From Chitinophagaceae bacterium (GTDB lineage: Bacteria > Bacteroidota > Bacteroidia > Chitinophagales > Chitinophagaceae), in assembly GCA_017853235.1 (NCBI GenBank), contig JAFMJX010000104.1, forward strand, positions 1-6,603: a DNA stretch of 6,603 nucleotides. The letters are read 5' to 3'. The translations under genes were made by a program, and so were the position numbers. The notes under the pieces are model-generated. The model worked only from the letters and a program-made list of their open reading frames with translations, had not been told where the DNA came from and did no database searches. Positions 1-5,383 of this stretch are shown piece after piece. Numbering within the stretch: position 1 is the first letter of the stretch; every line of letters begins with the position of its first letter.

Positions 1-53
1 ATGGTCACATAACGCATTAACTTTTCTGCTACATTTAATTCACTAAAAGACAT
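1..53 (-). CDS. pepT: Peptidase T-like tripeptide aminopeptidase, N-terminal fragment
   Basis: An open frame begins with ATG at 53 and runs off the left edge, giving 17 codons: MSFSELNVAEKLMRYVT, with the next codon beginning AT (Ile or Met). Peptidase T proteins, zinc M20-family aminopeptidases that release the N-terminal residue of tripeptides in the cytoplasm, commonly start with a helix of the form xVAERFLRYVxIDTQSD, and this fragment fits up to the edge. The metal ligands and everything else lie outside the window, so the call rests only on this short N-terminal resemblance. The gene lies downstream of the isomerase gene on the same strand, but a terminator separates them, so it probably has its own promoter within roughly positions 54-97. 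I found no exact TAnnTTTG box there. Confidence 0.5.
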   Translation of the reverse strand, partial: MSFSELNVAEKLMRYVT

Positions 54-91
54 TGTGTTAATTTTAATTTGAAGTTAGGATGTATTACGGG

Positions 92-123
92 AATAAAAAA
101 GGCTCCTTTTTCAAGAAGCCTTT
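92..123 (-). terminator. Intrinsic terminator after the SlyD-like isomerase gene
   Basis: Positions 98-104 (AAAGGCT) and 117-123 (AGCCTTT) form a perfect seven-base-pair stem around a 12-base loop. Read on the minus strand, the right arm of the stem runs into six consecutive T residues, then ATT, as expected for a rho-independent terminator. Read on the plus strand the T run is broken after three bases, so it should work mainly for minus-strand transcription. It lies 65 bases past the stop codon of the isomerase gene and separates it from the pepT-like gene. Confidence 0.72.
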
Positions 124-187
124 GTATGATTCAAACAAAATAATAAAATACTGATAGACTCATTTGTTTTGCTTATTCACATCAAAA

Positions 188-640
188 TTAGGGCATGATA
201 ATTTTTGAAGGTGAATCGATGCTGACCAACTCTAAATCAAAAGTTAAATCCTGACCAGCTAAAGAATGATTGGCATCTAAAACCACTACTTCTTCTTTTA
301 CTTCAACTACCATGACTTGGAATTGTTGACCTTGTCCATTATTCATTGTTAAAGCCATTCCTACTTCAGGATTTAAATCGGGTGGAAATTGAGTTTTTGG
401 AAACTCTACAATCATTTCGGGTTGCTTTGGACCATAAGCTTCCATAAAAGGTATATGAACTGTTTTTTTCTCACCTACAGTCATTCCTAATACTCCACTA
501 TCAAAACCAGGTATCACCATTCCTGAACCCACTTCAAATTCCAGTGGGGCTCTTCCTTGAGATGAATCAAATGTCTCACCACTAGCTAATGTACCGTGAT
601 AATGCACTTGAATGGTATCCCCATTTTTTACTTGTTGCAT
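188..640 (-). CDS. SlyD/FkpB-type FKBP peptidyl-prolyl cis-trans isomerase
   Basis: This 150-residue cytoplasmic protein has no signal peptide and should catalyse cis-trans isomerisation of X-Pro bonds, with chaperone activity on folding chains. The FKBP core is visible as VHYHGTLASGETFDSS (residues 12-27), GSGMVIPGFDSGVLGM (38-53) and the EAYG segment (67-70). Residues of about 70-125 form the insert-in-flap chaperone domain that defines the SlyD/FkpB branch, and the chain returns to the FKBP fold through the family signature DANHSLAGQDLTFDLELVSI (122-141). It lacks the histidine/cysteine-rich metal-binding tail of enterobacterial SlyD and ends nine residues later in a plain tail, so a nickel-delivery role is unlikely. 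I leave the symbol blank because slyD and fkpB cannot be separated here. It is transcribed divergently from fmt and followed by a terminator. Confidence 0.93.
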   Translation of the reverse strand: MQQVKNGDTIQVHYHGTLASGETFDSSQGRAPLEFEVGSGMVIPGFDSGVLGMTVGEKKTVHIPFMEAYGPKQPEMIVEFPKTQFPPDLNPEVGMALTMNNGQGQQFQVMVVEVKEEVVVLDANHSLAGQDLTFDLELVSIDSPSKIIMP

Positions 641-659
641 ATTGTTTTTTTTAAATAAA

Positions 660-672
660 GCACCTAGGGTGC
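660..672 (-). promoter_or_regulatory. Palindrome in the 5' leader of the SlyD-like gene (operator or 5' hairpin)
   Basis: GCACC (660-664), TAG and GGTGC (668-672) form a perfect five-base-pair inverted repeat, GC-rich in an AT-rich intergenic region. If transcription of the isomerase gene starts near 674, as its -7 box predicts, the repeat covers about +3 to +15. It could be a repressor operator or a hairpin at the very 5' end of the mRNA. The A/T-rich stretch between it and the ATG at 640 would remain unpaired for ribosome entry. The dyad is plain in the sequence; its function is inference. Confidence 0.4.
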
Positions 673-678
673 AAAGGG

Positions 679-686
679 CAAAAGTA
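679..686 (-). promoter_or_regulatory. Bacteroidota -7 promoter box for the SlyD-like gene
   Basis: On the minus strand 686-679 reads TACTTTTG, an exact match to the TAnnTTTG consensus recognised by the Bacteroidota primary sigma factor, followed by CCCT. A partial -33 match, TTAG (709-706), lies 19 bases upstream. Transcription should start near 674, giving a leader of about 34 bases before the ATG at 640. The proposed -33 overlaps the -7 box of the divergent fmt promoter. Confidence 0.62.
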
Positions 687-706
687 CATAATTATGCCAG
701 ATAAAC

Positions 707-714
707 TAACTTTG
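707..714 (+). promoter_or_regulatory. Bacteroidota -7 promoter box for fmt, predicting a leaderless mRNA
   Basis: Positions 707-714 read TAACTTTG, an exact TAnnTTTG match, followed by CCCT and then directly by the fmt ATG at 719. Because this box normally ends about four bases before the transcription start, the mRNA would begin at or next to the start codon, without a leader. I see no convincing -33 TTG/TTTG about 19-21 bases upstream. The extended motif TTTGCCCT also follows the opposing isomerase promoter, forming an inverted repeat of 675-682 with 711-718. Confidence 0.62.
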
Positions 715-718
715 CCCT

Positions 719-1651
719 ATGGACAAAAAACCAAGGATTGTTTTCATGGGTACTCCAGCATTTGCAGTGGCTTCACTTGATGCACTCATTCAAGCCAAAA
801 TGAATGTGGTTGGTGTTGTTACAGCTCCTGATAAACCAGGAGGCAGAGGTATGCAGTTACAACAAAGTGCTGTTAAGCAATATGCATTGGAGCATCATTT
901 GCCCCTATTACAACCCGAAAAATTAAAAGATCCTGCATTTTTTGAAGCATTAGCTAAATGGGAACCCACCATTCAAGTAGTGGTGGCTTTTAGAATGTTG
1001 CCCGAAAAAATTTGGTCTTTCCCTCCCATGGGAACCCTAAATGTACACGGATCCTTACTCCCTCAATACCGTGGTGCCGCTCCTATCAATTGGGCGATTA
1101 TTAATGGGGAAACTGAAACAGGAGTCACCACTTTTCAATTGCAACACGCGATAGATACTGGCGCTATTTTGATGCAAGATAAAATTGCCATTTCAGAAAA
1201 TATGACGGCAGGAGAACTTCATGATAAGATGATGCTGGTAGGTGCGCGTTTGTTAGTAAAAACACTGGATGGATTAATGAATCATTCACTTGTTGCGACT
1301 TCACAAGAAGAAATGATCAGTGAAAAAAACATTTCACACGCACCAAAAATTTTCACAAAGGATTGCGAAGTAGATTGGAATTTATCAGTACAACAAATAC
1401 ATAATTTAATTCGAGGATTGGCTCCTTTTCCTGGTGCTATTACTAAAGTAGAAGGGAAAACGGTAAAATTATATTCCACCAGTATTGAATTAGCTCATCC
1501 TATTGAAAAGCCTGGAACTTGGATCACAGATGGAAAAACCTATGCGAAATTTGCCTGCAGTAATGGTTACTTACTATTGAATGATATTCAATGGGAAGGT
1601 AAAAAAAGAATGCCTATTGCTGATTTCTTGAGAGGTTATCGACCTGCTTAA
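719..1651 (+). CDS. fmt: Methionyl-tRNA formyltransferase
   Basis: Fmt transfers the formyl group of 10-formyl-tetrahydrofolate to the amino group of initiator Met-tRNA in the cytoplasm, producing the fMet-tRNA used to start translation. The 310-residue length is normal for the family. The N-terminal formyltransferase domain (about 1-190) opens with RIVFMGTPAFA (6-16) and carries the diagnostic HGSLLPQYRGAAPI (110-123). The catalytic residues Asn108, His110 and Asp146 (in IDTGAI) are all present. The C-terminal tRNA-contacting domain spans about 205-305. The start at 719 is well supported because the first beta strand begins at residue 6, so no later ATG would leave an intact domain. The gene is divergent from the SlyD-like gene and has a -7 box only four bases before the ATG. 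Its stop codon overlaps that of the convergent rhodanese-thioredoxin gene. Confidence 0.98.
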   Translation: MDKKPRIVFMGTPAFAVASLDALIQAKMNVVGVVTAPDKPGGRGMQLQQSAVKQYALEHHLPLLQPEKLKDPAFFEALAKWEPTIQVVVAFRMLPEKIWSFPPMGTLNVHGSLLPQYRGAAPINWAIINGETETGVTTFQLQHAIDTGAILMQDKIAISENMTAGELHDKMMLVGARLLVKTLDGLMNHSLVATSQEEMISEKNISHAPKIFTKDCEVDWNLSVQQIHNLIRGLAPFPGAITKVEGKTVKLYSTSIELAHPIEKPGTWITDGKTYAKFACSNGYLLLNDIQWEGKKRMPIADFLRGYRPA

Positions 1652-2343
1652 TTTTTCAAAAATGCATTAGTAAATTCTTGTAATGTCACAATACCTTCCT
1701 GACGCCATACTTCTTTTCCATTTTTATAAAGTACAAAGGTGGGTAAGGATTCGGAATGAATTGATTTCATTACATCTACATCATTTCCTCCATCCACTGC
1801 TAAAAAATAATAAGCCTTTTTTGATTTGTTTTTTAATTCAGCTAACACAGGTAACATTTTACGACAAGGCGGGCACCATTCTGCACCAACATCTACTAAT
1901 ACCCACTCGTTATTTTTTATAGTTTTATTAAAATCTTCCACACGCATTTGAGGTTTATTTCCAGAGCCGTCCACTGGAAATCCATTCATTTTCCAATTAC
2001 TCATACCTCCTTCTAAATTAACTACCTTAAAACCTTGTTGTATTAAATAATTTTGAGCAGCAGCACTTCGTCCACCTGCTTGACAATAAACATATACAGT
2101 TTCGCTTTTATCTAAGTGCTGAGTTCTGTTGGCAAATTCCTTGGGATCCATCCAGTTGGCTTGTAAAGCATGCTGAATATGTCCTCCATTAAATTCATTT
2201 GCAGTTCTTACATCTAGCACTTGTGCATGAGGAGTCGCAATAGCTTGTTTAAATGCCGCCGCGTTAAGGGTTGTATTATTTTGAGCAAAAGTGCTCCATG
2301 AAAAAGCTAGGAAAAATAAGGCGCTAGTGAATATTTTATTCAT
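1648..2343 (-). CDS. Exported rhodanese-thioredoxin fusion protein
   Basis: The 231-residue product starts with a type I signal peptide (Lys3, hydrophobic core to about residue 18, likely cleavage after STFA at 20; no lipobox), so it should act in the periplasm. A rhodanese domain follows (about 25-122), with LDVRTANEF (43-51), the active-site loop CQAGGRS (87-93, nucleophile Cys87) and NLEGGMSNW (109-117). A thioredoxin domain covers about 133-231, with active site WCPPC (156-160) and the cis-proline in LPT (200-202). Rhodaneses carry persulfide sulfur and thioredoxins exchange dithiols, so a role in periplasmic sulfane-sulfur handling or redox repair is plausible, but the substrate is unknown. 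It lies 60 bases downstream of the RlpA-like gene on the same strand. Only seven-of-eight -7 matches occur in that gap (2361-2368 and 2381-2388), so it may be cotranscribed or have a weak promoter. Confidence 0.9.
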   Translation of the reverse strand: MNKIFTSALFFLAFSWSTFAQNNTTLNAAAFKQAIATPHAQVLDVRTANEFNGGHIQHALQANWMDPKEFANRTQHLDKSETVYVYCQAGGRSAAAQNYLIQQGFKVVNLEGGMSNWKMNGFPVDGSGNKPQMRVEDFNKTIKNNEWVLVDVGAEWCPPCRKMLPVLAELKNKSKKAYYFLAVDGGNDVDVMKSIHSESLPTFVLYKNGKEVWRQEGIVTLQEFTNAFLKN

Positions 2344-2403
2344 CTTGACTAAATTGATATGAAAATTAAAATGTTACTTTAAAAATTATTGCCATAGTTA
2401 GCA

Positions 2404-3084
2404 TTAATAAGTAACAGATATAGGAAAAGTTTTGTTGTTTTTATTTACGCCAAGAATGGCTGCAGCAGCATCACTCAAACGATATTGAATTGAATTACTT
2501 ACTTCGGGCAAAGCGTTAATTACTTTTGCAAAAATAATTTTTAAATCGGCTGTCGTCACTTTTACAATGGTGCCAACAGGAATTTCATTGGTTAATATGT
2601 AAAACTTTTTATCCTGCCATCCACTAATACTTTTAAAAACCGAAGCGGTTCCTTCTAAGGTTTGAAAAGAAGCAGACCTTTTTTGTTCTGTGAACATAGT
2701 TGCAAAGTAACCTTGATCAACCGTAGTGTTATTTGAAATGTTTTGAAGTAAAACATAACTACGATGTATACTATCTGTTATTCTCTCTTTTTCTTTATTG
2801 GAAGCAATAATTTGAAGTGTATTATTGCGAATGCTATCTTCCTTTGCACTTGCTATATAACGTTTGGAGGAATTGCCTTTTTTGGAAGAACGAAGTTTGG
2901 ATCCTTTTTTAAAGGATTTCTTTCCAGAAGTTGCACTATTCACTCCTTTTTTAACCCCTTTACTTGATCTCTTTTTAGATTTGGAAATTGAGGTATGTTT
3001 TTTTGCTTTGCTTTGGGCATAAACAGTCACTTGCGTGATAAGCAAAGTGCATAAAAAGAACCCCAAAAAGCATTTCTTAAACAT
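2404..3084 (-). CDS. Exported Lys/Ser-rich protein with RlpA-like double-psi beta-barrel region
   Basis: The 226-residue protein begins with a clear signal peptide (KK at 3-4, hydrophobic stretch about 5-20, likely cleavage after VYA at 23). Next comes a low-complexity, strongly basic segment (26-75): 20 of 50 residues are Lys or Arg, many of the rest are Ser or Gly, and none is acidic. A mixed, partly helical linker (about 80-120) leads to a C-terminal region (about 125-226) with GTASVF (145-150), the strand GTIVKV (171-176), FAKVINALP (185-193) and YRLSDAAAAILGV (201-213). This resembles the double-psi beta-barrel of the RlpA family as found in Bacteroidota envelope proteins. I see no clear counterpart of the catalytic His/Asp pair of active RlpA transglycosylases, so a binding or structural role in the cell wall is more likely than lytic activity. 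It has its own promoter and is probably translated from a leaderless mRNA. Confidence 0.75.
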   Translation of the reverse strand: MFKKCFLGFFLCTLLITQVTVYAQSKAKKHTSISKSKKRSSKGVKKGVNSATSGKKSFKKGSKLRSSKKGNSSKRYIASAKEDSIRNNTLQIIASNKEKERITDSIHRSYVLLQNISNNTTVDQGYFATMFTEQKRSASFQTLEGTASVFKSISGWQDKKFYILTNEIPVGTIVKVTTADLKIIFAKVINALPEVSNSIQYRLSDAAAAILGVNKNNKTFPISVTY

Positions 3085-3088
3085 CCTG

Positions 3089-3096
3089 CAAAGGTA
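3089..3096 (-). promoter_or_regulatory. Bacteroidota -7 promoter box for the RlpA-like gene, predicting a leaderless mRNA
   Basis: On the minus strand 3096-3089 reads TACCTTTG, an exact TAnnTTTG match, followed by CAGG and then the ATG at 3084. The four-base gap is the same as at fmt, so transcription should start at or beside the start codon. Only a weak T-rich -33 candidate (TTTT at 3118-3115, 18-base spacer) is present. The signal peptide begins at this ATG and the next Met is residue 130, so a later translation start is not credible. Confidence 0.66.
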
Positions 3097-3124
3097 CTAA
3101 AAGGAAGTCTAAATAAAAGTATAA

Positions 3125-3141
3125 AATTGTAAATTACAATT
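3125..3141. repeat. 17-bp palindrome upstream of the RlpA-like promoter
   Basis: AATTGTAA (3125-3132) and TTACAATT (3134-3141) are perfect inverted repeats around a single central A. Relative to a predicted transcription start at 3084 the centre lies near -49, just upstream of where the -33 element would be, a usual place for an activator site. Since the region also follows the rRNA methyltransferase stop codon (3160), it could instead form a weak AT-only hairpin (seven pairs, three-base loop) that aids termination. Its role is not shown by the sequence. Confidence 0.45.
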
Positions 3142-3159
3142 AATTATAATATTTAAAAA

Positions 3160-4536
3160 CTAGTAATTCAATATTCTCCACTCATTTGGATAATAATTAT
3201 TGCACCTTTGAGGAAGTATTTTTGCCCATCCTAAACCTATATTTTGGAAGGTCATAAGTGTCCAACCTTTTGGGCCCTCCATTTGAAGGGAGGCTCTCCT
3301 TAAATAATCTAATGCTTCTTTTATATTCAATTCATGTCTTTGATACGGCAATGTTGCCCAATAACTCATTGCTAATTGATGCGCAGGAATAAGGTCCTTT
3401 CCTTTTATTTCACCAATGGACATACCCATTTTTTTGACATACCAATGACTCAATAATATACGTAATTCATTTTCATATTTAGACGGAATGGCAATGCATT
3501 CTGACTGATGTGAAATAAGTTGGTACCCTTGAGGTAATTCAAAGTGATTTTGAATGACATTAATTTCATTTTTTGTTAAGGGTGTGAAATTAAAATGTGC
3601 CGTGCTGTAGTAATTGGATGTATCTTCTATTTTTTGAAAGATGCTGATAAAAAAACCTTCTCCTTTCACTTGATCAGGATAAAAGCGATAACCTATTGCA
3701 TGATGTATTTCACTTTCAGTTGTTACAATATTCCATGATGCAGGAATAGGAATAGACACATTTTGAAAACCAGGTATGGATGCAATATGATCCATTATTT
3801 TTTCATCCTCCTCCATAGAATAAGAACAGGTGGAATAAATCAAATATCCTCCTTGTTTTAATGCAGCTGCTGTTTCTTCAACGATTCTCTGTTGTCTCAA
3901 ACTACAATGTTGCACATTTTCTTCACTCCATTCTTTTATAGCATCAGGATCCTTTCTAAATAAACCACTCCCACTGCAAGGAGCGTCAATTAACATCAAA
4001 TCAAAAAACTGAGGCAAGGACGCAAAATGTGACGGATCATTTTGTGTCACTACCGTATTGTCTGCACCCCATTTGGTAAGATTCTCAACTAAAATTGCAT
4101 TCCTGCTTTTTATAATTTCATTAGAAATGATCAATCCGTCATAAAAGTAATTGGCAAGTAAAGTGGATTTACCTCCTGGTGCTGCACATACATCTATTAC
4201 TACACTTTGACTTGGAATTTTGAGTTGCTCTAAAATGTATTGAACAAACATACTACTGGCTTCTTGAACATAATAAGCCCCTGCATGCCACAAAGGATCT
4301 AACACAAAGGAAGGTCGCTCTTTTAAATAAAAGGCATTGCGACACCAAGGAACAGTTTCAACATTTGTTTCACTATCATTAAGATGTAAAAAAGAATGGG
4401 CACCGGAATCCCATTTTTTAAATTGATTCCTTCTTATAGAAGTAATTGCCTGAGAAGTTTCATGCACTCGCTTAAAGGATTCCAATTGAAATCCTGGTGT
4501 ATTTTGTAGTGAATTTAAAAAAGATGCGGGTAACAA
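3160..4536 (-). CDS. RsmF/NSUN-type rRNA cytosine-C5 methyltransferase
   Basis: This 458-residue cytoplasmic enzyme should methylate carbon 5 of a cytosine in rRNA using S-adenosylmethionine. The N-terminal domain has the family pattern LPASFLNSL...PGF...F..VHE...TSIRRN (2-37). The Rossmann domain carries SAM motif I IDVCAAPGGK (114-123), NE (139-140), motif IV DAPCSGSG (184-191) with Cys187, and motif VI STCSYS (235-240) with the catalytic Cys237. GYRFYPDQVKGEGFF (282-296) is a further family signature, and the C-terminal RNA-binding part contains IGEIKGKDLIPAHQLAMS (374-391). The closest E. coli relative in layout is RsmF (m5C1407 of 16S rRNA), but the target base here is unknown, so no symbol is given. 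The start used is TTG at 4536: no ATG exists in frame between the upstream stop (4570-4572) and the conserved N-terminus. It lies 45 bases after the preceding methyltransferase gene and is the apparent last gene of the thyA cluster. Confidence 0.92.
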   Translation of the reverse strand: MLPASFLNSLQNTPGFQLESFKRVHETSQAITSIRRNQFKKWDSGAHSFLHLNDSETNVETVPWCRNAFYLKERPSFVLDPLWHAGAYYVQEASSMFVQYILEQLKIPSQSVVIDVCAAPGGKSTLLANYFYDGLIISNEIIKSRNAILVENLTKWGADNTVVTQNDPSHFASLPQFFDLMLIDAPCSGSGLFRKDPDAIKEWSEENVQHCSLRQQRIVEETAAALKQGGYLIYSTCSYSMEEDEKIMDHIASIPGFQNVSIPIPASWNIVTTESEIHHAIGYRFYPDQVKGEGFFISIFQKIEDTSNYYSTAHFNFTPLTKNEINVIQNHFELPQGYQLISHQSECIAIPSKYENELRILLSHWYVKKMGMSIGEIKGKDLIPAHQLAMSYWATLPYQRHELNIKEALDYLRRASLQMEGPKGWTLMTFQNIGLGWAKILPQRCNNYYPNEWRILNY

Positions 4537-4581
4537 TATATTTTCTTTATTGATTGAAATGATGTCTGTTTATTTTCCCAT

Positions 4582-5379
4582 TTAATAGCGAATCATAAAA
4601 TGTTCTTTTTGTTTATTTTCTTTTCTAAAAAAGACAACACCCAAAAAGAACAAGTCAATACTCAATGTAACTTTAGGATGATTTTTGATCTCATTCCAGG
4701 CCTTTTCCATTTCGGCGCTCCAATAAATATCGTCAAAAATAAGTACCGATTGTTCATTTACTTTTTCCAACAAACTATTAAAATATTGCATGGTTGGCTC
4801 ATAACGATGGTTGCCATCAATATATACTAAGCCAACAGTATCTATTTCACTTAAATACGCGGGCAAGAGTTGAGCGAAATCACCTTGTCTCAAATTTAAT
4901 TGTTGATACCCCATCTCATTAAAATACTCTTGAGCCATGCGTGCTATAGCAGGCGCACCTTCCATTGTAACTAATTTACCATGTTGCATCCCTTCAAACA
5001 AATAAGAAGTAGTCACGCCAAAAGAAGTTCCCATTTCAAGTACCTCATTGGGAGCAACATCCAATACCATACGATATAATAATTGCGCAATTTTAGGCGG
5101 CTTTAATGCAGATTGTGCCATCAAACGTATACTTCTAATTTTATAAGAAGATTGACGCGATCCAGCTCCTAAATCAAGCACTTCTATTTTAGTTGTATTC
5201 TTTTTCAACGCATCGCGATGCTTTTCTATCGTTTGAAAATTGGAGGGAAGATTTTTTCCATTCAACACTTTCCGCACCCATTGATACACAAAAGGAGAAT
5301 GAATACCATGCCCCTTACCATTAGAAGCTTTGAGATAATAATTAAAATATTTGAATGCTAATGTGAGCGTAGAATACAT
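4582..5379 (-). CDS. Class I SAM-dependent methyltransferase of unknown substrate
   Basis: With the start at 5379 the protein has 265 residues and no signal peptide. The N-terminus carries KASNGKGHGIHSPFVY (18-32), a signature I associate with a Bacteroidota-specific methyltransferase group. VLDLGAGSR (67-75) precedes the SAM-binding motif I VLEMGTSFGVTTSYL (113-127), followed by the acidic residue in MEGAP (139-143), VYIDGNHRYEPT (185-196) and FDDIYWS (215-221). The YIDGNH strand resembles O-methyltransferase-like enzymes, but the methyl acceptor cannot be read from the sequence. I prefer the ATG at 5379 to the one at 5439: it is four bases after the folA stop, and the extra 20 residues would overlap folA by 56 bases in another frame without resembling the family. 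The position between folA and the rRNA methyltransferase suggests cotranscription rather than a shared pathway. Confidence 0.87.
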   Translation of the reverse strand: MYSTLTLAFKYFNYYLKASNGKGHGIHSPFVYQWVRKVLNGKNLPSNFQTIEKHRDALKKNTTKIEVLDLGAGSRQSSYKIRSIRLMAQSALKPPKIAQLLYRMVLDVAPNEVLEMGTSFGVTTSYLFEGMQHGKLVTMEGAPAIARMAQEYFNEMGYQQLNLRQGDFAQLLPAYLSEIDTVGLVYIDGNHRYEPTMQYFNSLLEKVNEQSVLIFDDIYWSAEMEKAWNEIKNHPKVTLSIDLFFLGVVFFRKENKQKEHFMIRY

Positions 5380-5383
5380 AATA

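Noticed and set aside
183..190. TAATTTTG on the minus strand as a promoter for the pepT-like gene
   Set aside because: It matches the -7 consensus but covers the isomerase stop codon, lies about 130 bases from the pepT-like start, and the terminator at 92-123 stands between them. Probably a chance match.
1282..1479. 65-codon minus-strand open frame inside fmt
   Set aside because: Antisense to a conserved coding region, with no recognisable domain or promoter; a shadow of fmt.
1651..1663. ATTTTT-C-AAAAAT dyad just after fmt as a terminator
   Set aside because: It has only A-T pairs, a one-base centre that forces loss of inner pairs, and lies in the rhodanese-thioredoxin coding end; too weak to call.
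1683..1922. 79-codon plus-strand open frame inside the rhodanese-thioredoxin gene
   Set aside because: Antisense to the conserved thioredoxin domain and without family resemblance.
2361..2388. Near-matches to the -7 box (TAATTTTC, TAATTTTT) upstream of the rhodanese-thioredoxin gene
   Set aside because: Seven-of-eight matches are expected often in such AT-rich sequence, and no supporting -33 element is visible.
2764..2967. 67-codon plus-strand open frame, rich in Phe and Cys
   Set aside because: It is the reverse complement of the Lys/Ser-rich tract; the Phe/Leu richness that mimics a membrane protein is a by-product of Lys codons.
4600..4830. 76-codon plus-strand open frame with a hydrophobic start
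   Set aside because: Antisense to the C-terminal part of the class I methyltransferase; its Phe-rich start mirrors Lys/Glu codons.
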